Shown: piece by piece, positions 28,571 through 37,900 of the stretch | Position numbering within the stretch: position 1 is the stretch's first letter | Layout of the letters: each line of letters opens with the position of its first letter | Assembly (NCBI RefSeq): GCF_031801495.1 | Contig: NZ_JAOEGC010000002.1 | Span: 1,364,001-1,428,000, forward strand | Source: Agrobacterium tumefaciens_K | GTDB lineage: Bacteria; Pseudomonadota; Alphaproteobacteria; Rhizobiales; Rhizobiaceae | Length of the DNA: 64,000 nucleotides | Direction of reading: 5' to 3' | Program-made: the position numbers and the translations under genes | Notes under the pieces: generated by a model | What the model saw: the letters and a program-made list of their open reading frames with translations, nothing else | Told to the model about the DNA's origin: nothing | The model's database searches: none

Positions 28571-30855
28571 GCCGCCTGCACTCCCCCTTCCATCGCCATG
28601 CTTTCTGCCCCTTTCCGTTCAACGAGTGTCTTATCCACTCCCGCAAGACGCAGGGCATTGGCGACGACGATCAAGGACGACGTCGACATGGCGATCGCCG
28701 CGATCATCGGTGTGGCATAACCGGCAATGGCAACAGGCACGGCAATGATGTTGTAACCGATCGCCAATGCAAAGTTCTGGCGGATCAGTTGCCCTGCCCG
28801 TCGTGCAGTTTCGATGGCGAAGGGCACGGCCTCCAGGCTTTCATGCATGAAGACGAAATCGGCCGCCTGCCTGCCGATATCGGCGGCGGTCGCCGGTGCC
28901 ATCGAAACATGCGCCGCAGCAAGCGCTGGCGCGTCGTTGATCCCGTCGCCCACCATCAATACGCGTTTTCCCTCGCCCGCAAGCGTCACGCAACGCGCCG
29001 CCTTGTCCCTGGGCGAAAGCTCCGCGCCCCACCTGTCGATGCCAAGCCGCTCTGCCAGCAGCCTCACCGCAGTCTTGCGGTCACCGGACACGACTTCGCT
29101 GCTTATGTGCCAGGCACCGAGCCGGTCGAGTACATCAGCTCCACCGGGTCGCAGACTGTCCTCGAATGCGAAAGCAGCCAGCAATTCTCCATCCTGCGAC
29201 AGCACCACCTCGGAGAGCGTCCCCGCATCGTCGCCCCCGATGTCGGAGGGGCATGCGAAACGGCGATTGCCGAGCCTGTAGGTGACGGATGCGGTGACGG
29301 CCTCCACCCCGGAACCCGGAATTTCGCTGACCGTGTCATATGAGGGAATAGAGCCCTGATGTGCATCGTAAAGCGCCCTGGACAACGGATGGTTCGAATG
29401 GGCGGCAAGCCCCGCAGCAATCGCCATCGTCGTGTCAGGCACATTGGTGGAACCGACGAGACGTGGCCTTCCTGATGTCAACGTTCCGGTCTTGTCGAAC
29501 AGTACGGTGTCGATTTCCGCCAGTCGTTCCATGGCCGAACCGTCCTTGACCATCACACCGCGCCGGAAGAGACGGCCAGCGGCGACCACCTGAACGACAG
29601 GCACGGCAAGACCGAGCGCGCATGGGCAGGTGATGATGAGGACGGCAATGGCGATCAGCATGGCCTGCTTCCAGTCACCGCCGAAAATCCCCCAGCCGAA
29701 AAACGTCACGAGCGCCAGAAGATGCACGACGGGCGAATAATAGCTGGCGGCGCGGTCGGCGATGCGGCGATAACGCGCCCTGCCCCCCTCGGCCGCCTCC
29801 ATGAGTGCAATCACTTCCGAAAGGAACGATTGTTTCGCCGAAGCCGTGACGCACGCTGTCAGTGAACCGGTGAGGTTCAGCGTACCGGCCTGCAGATGAT
29901 CGCCGCTCTCCACGCGGCGCGGCGCGCTTTCGCCATTGACGATGGACATGTCGATATCGCTGCTGCCGCTTGTAACCGTCGCATCGACAGGCACCCGGTC
30001 TCCAGCCACGATCGCAATCGTGTCGCCCGGTTTGATCTCATCGAGTGCCCGGTAATCGCGCGATCCGTTGACGTTGACCAGCATTGCCCCACGCGGCGAA
30101 AGCCTTGCCAGCCCGGCAATGGCCGAACGCGCCCTGTCGCGCATGATGTGATCCAGCGTGCGGCCGATCAGCAGGAAGAACAGCAGAGACACGGTGGCAT
30201 CGAACCAGGCATGTGCACCGTGATGGATCGTTTCCCCAAGCGAGACGGCGTAGGAGAGCGTGATGGCCAGCGCAATCGGGACGTCCATGTTGGTCCGGCC
30301 GTGTTTCAGCACATTCCAGGCCGAGCTGTAAAAGAAGCGACCGCCATAGATCAGCGCCGGTGCGGCAATCATCGCCGAGATCCAGTGAAACATGTCGCGG
30401 GTCGCCGCATCCGCACCCGACCAGACGGATACGGACAAAAGCATGATGTTGGCAGAGGCAAAACCGCAGAGTGCCACAGCCCGGATGAGCTGCTTGCGCA
30501 GTTCATCTGAGGCATCCAGACTGGCCGAAAACAGATGCGCCTGATAACCGGTTGACTGGATAGCGCCGACAAGCTCGGCCGGATCGGTCGTGATACCCGC
30601 AACGGCTTCCTTCCAGACGATGGCCACACGCCGCGAGGAAAGATTGACGCGGGCCTGCTCTACCGCTGGATGTCCCCGCAACACGCCTTCAATGGTGGAG
30701 ATGCAGGTGCCGCAATAAACACCCGGCACGCTCAGATCCGTCTGACGAAGGCCATGCCCCAGATCGCGGCTTGCCAGCAACAGCTCTTCGGCAGATGGCG
30801 AACTGCCGCCATTTAACGCAAGGGAGCCTTCCGTTCCCGGTGCGCAGCAGCTCAT
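28567..30855 (-). CDS. fixI: Copper-transporting P-type ATPase FixI (CcoI)
   Basis: A P1B-type ATPase that exports copper for cbb3 oxidase assembly. An N-terminal heavy-metal domain holds C48/C51 (CGTC), with MSCCAPG at the extreme N-terminus. The membrane motif is TCPCALGLA, the phosphorylation site DKTGTLTSG, and the hinge GDGINDAPALA. The start at 30855 overlaps the fixH stop (ATGA). 762 residues, normal. Confidence 0.96.
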   Translation of the reverse strand: MSCCAPGTEGSLALNGGSSPSAEELLLASRDLGHGLRQTDLSVPGVYCGTCISTIEGVLRGHPAVEQARVNLSSRRVAIVWKEAVAGITTDPAELVGAIQSTGYQAHLFSASLDASDELRKQLIRAVALCGFASANIMLLSVSVWSGADAATRDMFHWISAMIAAPALIYGGRFFYSSAWNVLKHGRTNMDVPIALAITLSYAVSLGETIHHGAHAWFDATVSLLFFLLIGRTLDHIMRDRARSAIAGLARLSPRGAMLVNVNGSRDYRALDEIKPGDTIAIVAGDRVPVDATVTSGSSDIDMSIVNGESAPRRVESGDHLQAGTLNLTGSLTACVTASAKQSFLSEVIALMEAAEGGRARYRRIADRAASYYSPVVHLLALVTFFGWGIFGGDWKQAMLIAIAVLIITCPCALGLAVPVVQVVAAGRLFRRGVMVKDGSAMERLAEIDTVLFDKTGTLTSGRPRLVGSTNVPDTTMAIAAGLAAHSNHPLSRALYDAHQGSIPSYDTVSEIPGSGVEAVTASVTYRLGNRRFACPSDIGGDDAGTLSEVVLSQDGELLAAFAFEDSLRPGGADVLDRLGAWHISSEVVSGDRKTAVRLLAERLGIDRWGAELSPRDKAARCVTLAGEGKRVLMVGDGINDAPALAAAHVSMAPATAADIGRQAADFVFMHESLEAVPFAIETARRAGQLIRQNFALAIGYNIIAVPVAIAGYATPMIAAIAMSTSSLIVVANALRLAGVDKTLVERKGAESMAMEGGVQAA

Positions 30856-31352
30856 TTGCGCCCCCTGACAATCGCGATGCGTGTGCCTTCGTGAACGATC
30901 ACCCGGCCATCCCTGACGGCGATAACCTCGACGATCCATTGACCCGGCAACACGTTGTGAGCCCCGGTGAAGACGCCCCTCGAAACGGGTGTTAGCTCCA
31001 TGTCGAAATTCTGGCGCTCGCCGACCGGACGACGGAAATGCGCCGTGATCGCGTCGGCTTCGACCGGACCGGTTTCGGGATGGAACACCTCATATCGAAC
31101 GCTCGTATCGTTGACGGAAAGCTTGCCTTCGATGCCGGTCGCTGCCCTCACCTTTGCCGCCTCGGCCTTGCTGTTGAACTGTTGGCTGGCGACGTAGGTG
31201 TTCGGCACGACCAGACCGCTCCAGCTGGAGATGGCATTCCACGCCATGATGACGTTTACGGTGATGATGACGCCGAAAAACAGCACCATGACACCGGCCA
31301 TGTGCCAGCCGGTAAAGACAAAGGCCGAGGCATGCGATTTCTGAACAGTCAT
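30852..31352 (-). CDS. fixH: cbb3 oxidase assembly protein FixH (CcoH)
   Basis: One N-terminal membrane segment (MAGVMVLFFGVIITVNVIMA) is followed by a periplasmic beta-sandwich. The pattern TVNVIMAWNAISSWSGLVV is typical of FixH/CcoH, which joins the assembling oxidase. The start overlaps the fixG stop by four bases and its stop overlaps fixI, so fixGHIS is a tightly coupled operon. Confidence 0.94.
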   Translation of the reverse strand: MTVQKSHASAFVFTGWHMAGVMVLFFGVIITVNVIMAWNAISSWSGLVVPNTYVASQQFNSKAEAAKVRAATGIEGKLSVNDTSVRYEVFHPETGPVEADAITAHFRRPVGERQNFDMELTPVSRGVFTGAHNVLPGQWIVEVIAVRDGRVIVHEGTRIAIVRGRK

Positions 31353-32932
31353 TTCTTCACTCCCGGGCCGTTGAACACCGCGTCGTAACGCGCCGTTTCA
31401 TGGCCTTGCCCATCGCTGACGATGAATTCGAAATTCTCCGACGCCCGCGAGACGTCCTCTCCCGGCAGGGTGACGAACACCTTCAGCGCCGTTGCCTCGT
31501 CCGGCTCCACCAGCACATCGAACGCGCGTGACGGCATAGTCTGCATGCCGTTGATCTTCATCACCGCATTCGGAATACCCTCGATGGTCAGGCTGACCGT
31601 GCGCGGCTCCGGCACCATGTTGAGAATACGCACCGTATAGCCGTTGCGGATCGAACCGTTCGATTCCAGCACATATTGCGGATTGCGGTCGTGCAGAACA
31701 TTGACGGCCAGACGGTCGCGTGTGGCCAGCGCCACCAGCATGCCGATCCCGACCACAGCCCAGACAACGGTATAGAGAATGGTGCGCGGGCGAAAAATGA
31801 TGCGCCAGTCGAACTGGCGAACGGTAGCATTGAAAATGCCATCCGCGCTCCGCACATTTCCGGGTCGTATCGCATGGCGTCCGCCACCGGTCGCCAGCGC
31901 CATGTTCGACTGGTATTCGGCAAGCGTGGCATAGGCGATCAGGCCGCGTGGCTTGCCGGTCTTGGCCATCACGCCGTCACAGGCATCGATGCATAGCGCG
32001 CAGGTGATGCATTCGAGCTGCTGCCCGTCGCGGATGTCGATGCCCATGGGACAGACCGCGACGCACGCGTTGCAATCCACACAGTCCCCAACCGGATCAC
32101 CCCCTGCCACCGCCTTTTTCGCATGGCGCGAACGCGGTTCGCCGCGCCAGTCATTATAGGTCACGACCAGCGAATTCTCATCCAGCATCGCCGCCTGGAT
32201 GCGCGGCCACGGACACATGTAGGTGCAGACCTGCTCCCGCATCAGCCCGCCGAAAACATAGGTCGTGGCCGTCAGGATCGCGACAGTTGTGTAAGCTATC
32301 ATCGCCGCCTGTCCGGTCAGGAACTGCATCGCGAGCGTCGGTGCATCCGCGAAGTAGAATATCCATGCACCGCCAGTCGCAACACCGATCACCAGCCATA
32401 TGCCATGTTTGAGGACGCGCTTGCGGAGTTTGTCGAACGTCCAGGGCGCGGCATCAAGCTTGATGCGGGCATTTCTGTCGCCCTCTACGGCACGCTCCAC
32501 GACCAGAAACAGATCGACCCACACCGTCTGCGGACAGGTATAGCCACACCATGCGCGTCCCACCGCCGAGGTGACAAGGAAAAGCCCAAGCCCGGCCATG
32601 ACAAGCAGCCCGGCTATGAAAAAGAACTCCTGCGGCCATATCTCGATAAACAGGAAATAGAAGCGCCGGTTGGCGATATCGATCAGCACCGCCTGATCCG
32701 GGGCAAAAGGCCCGCGATCCCACCTGAGCCAGGGTGTCAGATAATAAATGCCGAGCGTCACCAGCATCACAAGCCACTTGAAACGCCGGAAGCGCCCTTC
32801 CGCCCGTTTGGGAAAGATTTTCCGGCGTGCCTCGTACAGCGGTTTGCGGACTTTTGCCGAATTGACCGCTTCTGCCTCGAGCCTCTCTACGGATGGCCCG
32901 CCACGATCCTGTCCAGCGCGATAGATATTCAT
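31349..32932 (-). CDS. fixG: Ferredoxin-like cbb3 assembly protein FixG (CcoG)
   Basis: A membrane protein with about five helices and two [4Fe-4S] motifs, CVDCNACVAVCP and CITCALCIDACD. CcoG is a Cu(II) reductase that prepares copper for oxidase assembly. The start MNIYRAGQDRGG at 32932 gives 527 residues. It is the first gene of fixGHIS, and an anaerobox lies 56 bases upstream, so low oxygen probably induces it through an FNR-type regulator not seen in the window. Confidence 0.96.
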   Translation of the reverse strand: MNIYRAGQDRGGPSVERLEAEAVNSAKVRKPLYEARRKIFPKRAEGRFRRFKWLVMLVTLGIYYLTPWLRWDRGPFAPDQAVLIDIANRRFYFLFIEIWPQEFFFIAGLLVMAGLGLFLVTSAVGRAWCGYTCPQTVWVDLFLVVERAVEGDRNARIKLDAAPWTFDKLRKRVLKHGIWLVIGVATGGAWIFYFADAPTLAMQFLTGQAAMIAYTTVAILTATTYVFGGLMREQVCTYMCPWPRIQAAMLDENSLVVTYNDWRGEPRSRHAKKAVAGGDPVGDCVDCNACVAVCPMGIDIRDGQQLECITCALCIDACDGVMAKTGKPRGLIAYATLAEYQSNMALATGGGRHAIRPGNVRSADGIFNATVRQFDWRIIFRPRTILYTVVWAVVGIGMLVALATRDRLAVNVLHDRNPQYVLESNGSIRNGYTVRILNMVPEPRTVSLTIEGIPNAVMKINGMQTMPSRAFDVLVEPDEATALKVFVTLPGEDVSRASENFEFIVSDGQGHETARYDAVFNGPGVKK

Positions 32933-32987
32933 GATGCAAGACCCGTTGCTGCTTCTTGCCTTTTCCCATCTGGCCGGGGAAATATCC

Positions 32988-33001
32988 TTGACTTGCATCA
33001 A
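32988..33001. promoter_or_regulatory. Anaerobox between fixG and the SRPBCC gene
   Basis: TTGAC-TTGC-ATCAA differs from the FNR/FixK consensus TTGAT-N4-ATCAA at one base. It lies 56 bases upstream of fixG and 53 bases upstream of the divergent gene at 33054, so it could act on both. Confidence 0.75.
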
Positions 33002-33053
33002 GCGAGGACAAAGTGGCGCAGGCAGAGCATACGCCGCAAAATGGGAGGCCCAC

Positions 33054-33458
33054 ATGCCCGTCATGCCATCGAAGATCGTTCACCTGTCGATCGATAAACC
33101 TTGGGAAGAAGTCTGCGACTTTGCATCCAATCCTGAAAACATGCCGCTCTGGGCGGCCGGCCTCGCCAGCGGTCTGACCCACGACGGCGACGAATGGATC
33201 GCGGATGGCGGCCCCCTCGGCTCGGTGCGTGTGAGCTTTGCCGCGAAGAACAATCTCGGCGTTATCGATCATGTCGTGACCATGCCGGACGGTCTGAAGG
33301 TCTATAACGCCCTGCGGGTCACACCGAATGGCGATGGTGCGGAAATTGCCTTTACCCTACTGCAACTTCCCGGCATGACAGACGATGATTTTGCACGCGA
33401 TGCGGGTCTGGTGAAAGCTGATCTCGAGACGCTGAAATCGATCATCGAAAAGAGCTGA
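33054..33458 (+). CDS. SRPBCC (START-like) family protein, 134 aa
   Basis: A small helix-grip protein with the pattern IDKPWEEVCDFASNPENMPLWAAGL at the start, and a final long helix. Such folds bind hydrophobic ligands; the ligand here is unknown. The start is set by AAATGGGAGGCCCAC. It is followed 11 bases later by a VOC gene and together they form a plus-strand operon lying between fixNOQP and fixGHIS. The shared anaerobox suggests possible oxygen control. Confidence 0.8.
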   Translation: MPVMPSKIVHLSIDKPWEEVCDFASNPENMPLWAAGLASGLTHDGDEWIADGGPLGSVRVSFAAKNNLGVIDHVVTMPDGLKVYNALRVTPNGDGAEIAFTLLQLPGMTDDDFARDAGLVKADLETLKSIIEKS

Positions 33459-33469
33459 GGGAGGAGCAG

Positions 33470-33826
33470 ATGAGCGAAACCGAAAACAACAGACGGATCG
33501 ACTACGTCGAATTCAATGTGTCCGACATCGAAGTGAGCAAAACCTTTTACGGCAGCGCTTTCGGCTGGACCTTCAAGGACTACGGTCCGCAATATTGCGA
33601 ATTCTCCGACGGACGCCTGACCGGCGGCTTCACGACGACAGCACCTGTTACCGCCAAGGGCGGACCCCTGGTCATTCTCTACGCGTCGGACATCGAGGCA
33701 GCACAGGGCCGAGTCGAAGCGGCCGGAGGAAAGATCAGCGCGCCGACTTTCGAGTTTCCCGGCGGACGCCGTTTTCATTTCACCGATGCGGATGGCTATG
33801 AACTGGCCGTGTGGTCTAAAGCCTGA
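33470..33826 (+). CDS. VOC-superfamily protein (glyoxalase-like), 118 aa
   Basis: A single vicinal-oxygen-chelate domain with RIDYVEFNVSDIEVSKTFYG at the start, GWTFKDYG in the middle and FHFTDADGYELAVW at the end. VOC proteins include dioxygenases, glyoxalases and resistance proteins; the activity here is unknown. GAGGGAGGAGCAG is a strong ribosome binding site. It is the middle gene of the three-gene operon. Confidence 0.85.
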   Translation: MSETENNRRIDYVEFNVSDIEVSKTFYGSAFGWTFKDYGPQYCEFSDGRLTGGFTTTAPVTAKGGPLVILYASDIEAAQGRVEAAGGKISAPTFEFPGGRRFHFTDADGYELAVWSKA

Positions 33827-33844
33827 TCGGGAGATGCACTCAAC

Positions 33845-34285
33845 ATGACCGCGACAACACCGCCCTTCTCGCTCGTCGGCCTCGATCACGTTGTCTTCAT
33901 CGTTGACGACATGGCGCGCGCCCTCGACTTTTACCGCGATGTGCTGGGATGCACCAACGGCTACACCTATCCGGCACTTGGCATGGAACAGGTTTGGTGC
34001 GGAAATTCCCTGATCGTTCTTTGGGATGTGACCCATCCCGGCGGCACGAAAGCGGCTCCCCCGGTCGCCGGTGGCCGCAATGTCGATCACATCTGCATTG
34101 CGACCGGACCGCTGAACCATGAGGCACTTCGCGCGCATCTGGCAAAATTCGACGTGACCATCGAACAGGAAGCCTACCACGGTGGCGCGCGCGGAATGGG
34201 GCACTCCTTCTATTTCCGTGACCCCTTCGGCAACAAGATCGAGCTGAAAGGACCGGCCGAGTATCCGGATGGCCGTGCTGCCTGA
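33845..34285 (+). CDS. VOC-superfamily protein (glyoxalase/dioxygenase type), 146 aa
   Basis: A second VOC domain: GLDHVVFIVDDMARALDFYRDVLG at the start and FYFRDPFGNKIELKGP at the end. His and Glu in GLDHVV and NKIEL are the usual metal ligands, and HICIATGPL supplies another His. The gene starts 18 bases after the previous VOC gene. A shared terminator separates it from the convergent fixP. Confidence 0.87.
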   Translation: MTATTPPFSLVGLDHVVFIVDDMARALDFYRDVLGCTNGYTYPALGMEQVWCGNSLIVLWDVTHPGGTKAAPPVAGGRNVDHICIATGPLNHEALRAHLAKFDVTIEQEAYHGGARGMGHSFYFRDPFGNKIELKGPAEYPDGRAA

Positions 34286-34304
34286 CGATATCGACCAGAC
34301 GAAA

Positions 34305-34327
34305 AAAGGGCGCTTGGAGCGCCCTTT
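34305..34327. terminator. Bidirectional terminator between a VOC gene and fixP
   Basis: AAAGGGCGCT-TGG-AGCGCCCTTT, a 10-bp stem with A- and T-runs at the flanks, between convergent genes. Confidence 0.8.
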
Positions 34328-34351
34328 CTCTATTCTATGGTCTGCTGCCTC

Positions 34352-35215
34352 TTATTCGCCGCCACCCAGCGAATGCACGAAGATGGCAAGCTGTTTGACC
34401 GCGATGTCGCCCAGACGACCGCCCCATGCGGGCATGACGCCGTGCTTGGGCGATCGGATCTGCGTGACGATGCCCTGCTCGCCCGCTGCTTTCAGCCAGA
34501 TGGCGTCAGCAAGATCGGGAGCGCCGAATTCGCGGTTGCCCTTGGCATCCTCCCCGTGGCACGCAGCGCAATTGTCGGCGAAGACCTGCTTGCCTGGCTC
34601 CACCAGCGCCGGATTGGAAGGCGTGCCAGTCAGGCTGACGACATAGGCCGCCACCTCGCGGATTTCCGATGCCTCGAGAATATCGCCGAACGCCGGCATT
34701 TCCGAAATACGCGTATCCGCATCCTCGACAAACCGAACGCCGTGGTTGATGGTGGTGTAGATATCCTCAACGCTACCGCCCCACAGCCATTCGTCGTCAT
34801 TGAGGTTGGGATAACCTTGGCTGCCTTCAGCACCCGAACCGTGGCACTGGATACAGTTGACCTTGAAGGCGGCGGCGCCACCCGAAAGCGCAAACTGCAT
34901 CAATGTGTTGTCGGCCTGTATGTCGGTTAAGGACGCGCTGGCGATCCTGTCGAGATAGACACTCTGCGCATCTTTCGCGGTGGCGATTTCGGCGGTCATG
35001 TCAGCGCGGCTGCTCCAGCCGAGGACACCCTGCGTCGCATCGTTGATCAACGGCCATGCCGGAAATGCAATGGTGTAACCGATGGCCCAGACAATGGTGA
35101 CGTAGAAGGTCCACACCCACCACCGGGGCATCGGATTGTTGAGTTCGCGAATGCCGTCCCATTCATGGCCGGTCGTTTCGACACCGCTTATTTTGTCAAT
35201 GTTTTTGTCGGCCAT
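34352..35215 (-). CDS. fixP: cbb3 oxidase di-haem cytochrome c subunit FixP (CcoP)
   Basis: An N-terminal membrane helix (WWVWTFYVTIVWAIGYTIAF) is followed by two cytochrome c domains with CIQCH and CAACH haem sites and distal Met in EMPAFG and VMPAWG. FixP passes electrons to FixO and the oxidase core. The start lies 3 bases after the fixQ stop. 287 residues, normal. Confidence 0.97.
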   Translation of the reverse strand: MADKNIDKISGVETTGHEWDGIRELNNPMPRWWVWTFYVTIVWAIGYTIAFPAWPLINDATQGVLGWSSRADMTAEIATAKDAQSVYLDRIASASLTDIQADNTLMQFALSGGAAAFKVNCIQCHGSGAEGSQGYPNLNDDEWLWGGSVEDIYTTINHGVRFVEDADTRISEMPAFGDILEASEIREVAAYVVSLTGTPSNPALVEPGKQVFADNCAACHGEDAKGNREFGAPDLADAIWLKAAGEQGIVTQIRSPKHGVMPAWGGRLGDIAVKQLAIFVHSLGGGE

Positions 35216-35218
35216 AGC

Positions 35219-35371
35219 CTAGTCCTCCTTCAGAGGGATGCTGGCGGCATCGTTGGCCGCCTTCTTGCCGCCGGGACGCAGGGTGAAGAGCACGACGCCG
35301 ACGAAAAACAGCGCCATGGCAAGCAGACCCCAGCTATCGGCGAAGTGACGCATGGCTGTGTAGGTTTCCAT
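35219..35371 (-). CDS. fixQ: cbb3 oxidase small subunit FixQ (CcoQ)
   Basis: A 50-residue protein, METYTAMRHFADSWG, then one membrane helix (LLAMALFFVGVVLFTLRPGG) and a charged tail. This matches CcoQ in length, order and pattern. It is located between fixO and fixP with short gaps on each side. Confidence 0.95.
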   Translation of the reverse strand: METYTAMRHFADSWGLLAMALFFVGVVLFTLRPGGKKAANDAASIPLKED

Positions 35372-35380
35372 GGCCTCTCC

Positions 35381-36112
35381 TCACCGGTATCCGGCTGCAT
35401 CGTCATAGGTCGAAAAATCGACCAGCGTGCCGAGCATTTGGAGATAGGCAACCAAAGCATCCATCTCCGTCAGTCTGGCCGGATCGCCATCAAAATCGCC
35501 GATCTTCGCCTTCGGGTAGCGTTGCAGCACGCCGTCGGCATCCGCATTCGGATCCGCCTGCGCGGCAAGGTCGGCTGCGGCAAGGTCGATCATCTCGTCG
35601 CTATACGGCACACCGACGGCGCGGTTGGCCTTTAGCTCCATCGAAACGTCTGCCACCTTGAGCGGCGTGGTCTTCAGGAAGGCGTAGGACGGCATGATCG
35701 ATTCCGGCACCACCGAGCGCGGATCGGCGAGATGCTGTACGTGCCATTCGTTCGAATAACGGTCGCCGACGCGGGCCAGATCAGGCCCGGTACGTTTTGA
35801 GCCCCACTGGAACGGATGGTCGTACATGCTCTCGGCCGCGAGGCTGTAGTGGCCGTAACGCTCCACCTCGTCGCGGAACGGGCGGATCATCTGGCTATGG
35901 CAGACGTAGCACCCTTCGCGGATGTAGATGTTACGTCCCGCAAGCTCAAGCGGCGAATAGGGCCGCATGCCCTCCACCTTCTCGATGGTGTTTTCGAGAT
36001 AGAAGAGCGGTGCGATTTCCACGATGCCGCCGATCGATACGACGAGCAGCGAACCGACGAGAAGCAGGGTGGCGTTGCGCTCTATGAGCTGATGTTTATC
36101 AAGAAGCGACAT
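35381..36112 (-). CDS. fixO: cbb3 oxidase mono-haem cytochrome c subunit FixO (CcoO)
   Basis: One N-terminal membrane helix (NATLLLVGSLLVVSIGGIVE) and a cytochrome c domain with CYVCH (EGCYVCHSQMIRPF). The pattern RYGHYSLAAESMYDHPFQWGS is characteristic of FixO. The gene lies 12 bases after fixN. 243 residues, normal. Confidence 0.97.
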   Translation of the reverse strand: MSLLDKHQLIERNATLLLVGSLLVVSIGGIVEIAPLFYLENTIEKVEGMRPYSPLELAGRNIYIREGCYVCHSQMIRPFRDEVERYGHYSLAAESMYDHPFQWGSKRTGPDLARVGDRYSNEWHVQHLADPRSVVPESIMPSYAFLKTTPLKVADVSMELKANRAVGVPYSDEMIDLAAADLAAQADPNADADGVLQRYPKAKIGDFDGDPARLTEMDALVAYLQMLGTLVDFSTYDDAAGYR

Positions 36113-36124
36113 GGGTGCTCCTCC

Positions 36125-37750
36125 TTATTCGGCCGGCTGCGCAACGAGGGGATAGCTTCCTGCAATCGGAGCCTCTTCCCGTTCGTAACCGCGCGCGGTC
36201 ATGTAGACGTTGTAGGCCATGACGAGGCCACCGCAGAGATAAAGCCCCCCACCAACGGCGCGCAGGACGTAATACGGGAACAGCGCCGATACCGATTCTG
36301 CGAAGGAATAAACGAGGAAGCCCTGCGCATCGTATTCGCGCCACATCAGCGCCTGCTGGATACCCGCGACCCATAGAACGGCGGCGTAAATGACGATGCC
36401 GAGCGTTGCGAGCCAGAAGTGCCAGTTGACCATGCGCAGGCTGTAGAGACGATCTCGGTTCCACAGCTTTGGCGTTAGGTAATAGACGGCCCCGAAGGTG
36501 ATCATGCCGACCCATCCAAGCGCGCCCGAATGAACGTGGCCGATGGTCCAGTCCGTATAGTGGCTGAGCGAGTTGACGGCCTTGATCGACATCATCGGCC
36601 CCTCGAAGGTCGACATGCCGTAGAAGGCGATGGCAATCACCATCATGCGGATGATCGGATCGGTGCGGATCTTGTCCCATGCGCCCGAAAGCGTCATCAG
36701 GCCGTTGATCATGCCGCCCCACGACGGCATCCACAGCATGATGGAAAACACCATGCCAAGGGTCTGCGCCCAGTCGGGCAGCGCCGTGTAATGAAGGTGG
36801 TGCGGGCCGGCCCAGATATACATGAAGATCAGCGCCCAGAAATGGATGATCGACAGGCGGTAGGAATAGACCGGGCGACCGGCCTGTTTCGGCACGAAAT
36901 AATACATCATGCCGAGGAAGCCGGCTGTCAGGAAGAAACCGACGGCGTTGTGGCCGTACCACCACTGCGTCAGCGCATCCTGCACGCCGGCAAAGGCCGA
37001 GTAGCTCTTGACGCCGAGGAAAGACACGGGAACCGCCAGATTGTTGACGATGTGCAGCATGGCAATCGTCACGATGAAGGCGAGATAGAACCAGTTCGCC
37101 ACATAGATATGCGGCTCCTTGCGCATCAGGACCGTGCCGAGAAACGCCAGCAGGTAAGCGACCCAGACGATTGTCAGCCAGATATCGACATACCATTCCG
37201 GCTCGGCATATTCCTTGCCTTGCGTAATACCGAGCAGATAGCCCGTTGCCGCCATGACGATGACGAGTTGGTAGCCCCAGAATACGAACCAGCCGAGGCT
37301 ACCGCCGAACAGGCGGGCGCGACAGGTTCTCTGGACGACATAGAAGGACGTCGCGATCAGCGCATTTCCCCCGAAAGCGAAGATCACCGCCGATGTGTGC
37401 AGCGGCCGCATACGGCCGAAATTGAACCACGGCGCTACATTGAGATCCGGGAAAGCAAGCTGCAGCGCCACAACCACGCCAACCAGAAAGCCGACGACGC
37501 CCCAGAACACGGTCGCGACCACGCCGTATTTCACAACTTCATCGAAGTATTCGGATTTGCGCTGCACTTTCGCCACTTGATTGACCGGCGCGAACGAAAC
37601 ACGGCGCAGCAAAAGAACGGTGCCGACGAGCAGCGTGAAGAACAGGACCCACATATGGGCCGCAAAAAGACTGTCATGGGCAAAGGCCGCCCCGAGCAGC
37701 GCGAGAAAGGCGCCAAAGGCGACCATCGCAATTTCCAAGGTGTAGTTCAT
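36125..37750 (-). CDS. fixN: cbb3 oxidase catalytic subunit FixN (CcoN)
   Basis: The haem-copper core of the high-affinity terminal oxidase, with about 12 to 14 membrane segments. The conserved WWYGHNAVGFF holds the Cu-B histidine, GPHHLHYTALPDW holds further Cu-B histidines, and DWTIGHVHSGALGW holds the haem-ligand histidines. First gene of fixNOQP, with a perfect anaerobox 113 bases upstream. 541 residues, normal. Confidence 0.97.
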   Translation of the reverse strand: MNYTLEIAMVAFGAFLALLGAAFAHDSLFAAHMWVLFFTLLVGTVLLLRRVSFAPVNQVAKVQRKSEYFDEVVKYGVVATVFWGVVGFLVGVVVALQLAFPDLNVAPWFNFGRMRPLHTSAVIFAFGGNALIATSFYVVQRTCRARLFGGSLGWFVFWGYQLVIVMAATGYLLGITQGKEYAEPEWYVDIWLTIVWVAYLLAFLGTVLMRKEPHIYVANWFYLAFIVTIAMLHIVNNLAVPVSFLGVKSYSAFAGVQDALTQWWYGHNAVGFFLTAGFLGMMYYFVPKQAGRPVYSYRLSIIHFWALIFMYIWAGPHHLHYTALPDWAQTLGMVFSIMLWMPSWGGMINGLMTLSGAWDKIRTDPIIRMMVIAIAFYGMSTFEGPMMSIKAVNSLSHYTDWTIGHVHSGALGWVGMITFGAVYYLTPKLWNRDRLYSLRMVNWHFWLATLGIVIYAAVLWVAGIQQALMWREYDAQGFLVYSFAESVSALFPYYVLRAVGGGLYLCGGLVMAYNVYMTARGYEREEAPIAGSYPLVAQPAE

Positions 37751-37862
37751 TGTTGGTTTCCCCCAACGTCAAGCGGATCGACGCGAGGCGCGAGCGGCTT
37801 TCGAAGCGGAAAACGGGCCTTTGCGTCGTGTGGAGCATTGCCACCGACCGCAGGAAACAACC

Positions 37863-37876
37863 TTGATTCAGATCAA
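37863..37876. promoter_or_regulatory. Anaerobox upstream of fixN
   Basis: TTGAT-TCAG-ATCAA is an exact match to the FNR/FixK consensus TTGAT-N4-ATCAA. It lies 113 bases before the fixN start codon and downstream of it no other gene intervenes. Confidence 0.88.
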
Positions 37877-37900
37877 CGGAAAAAAGCCGTGAGGAGCGGC

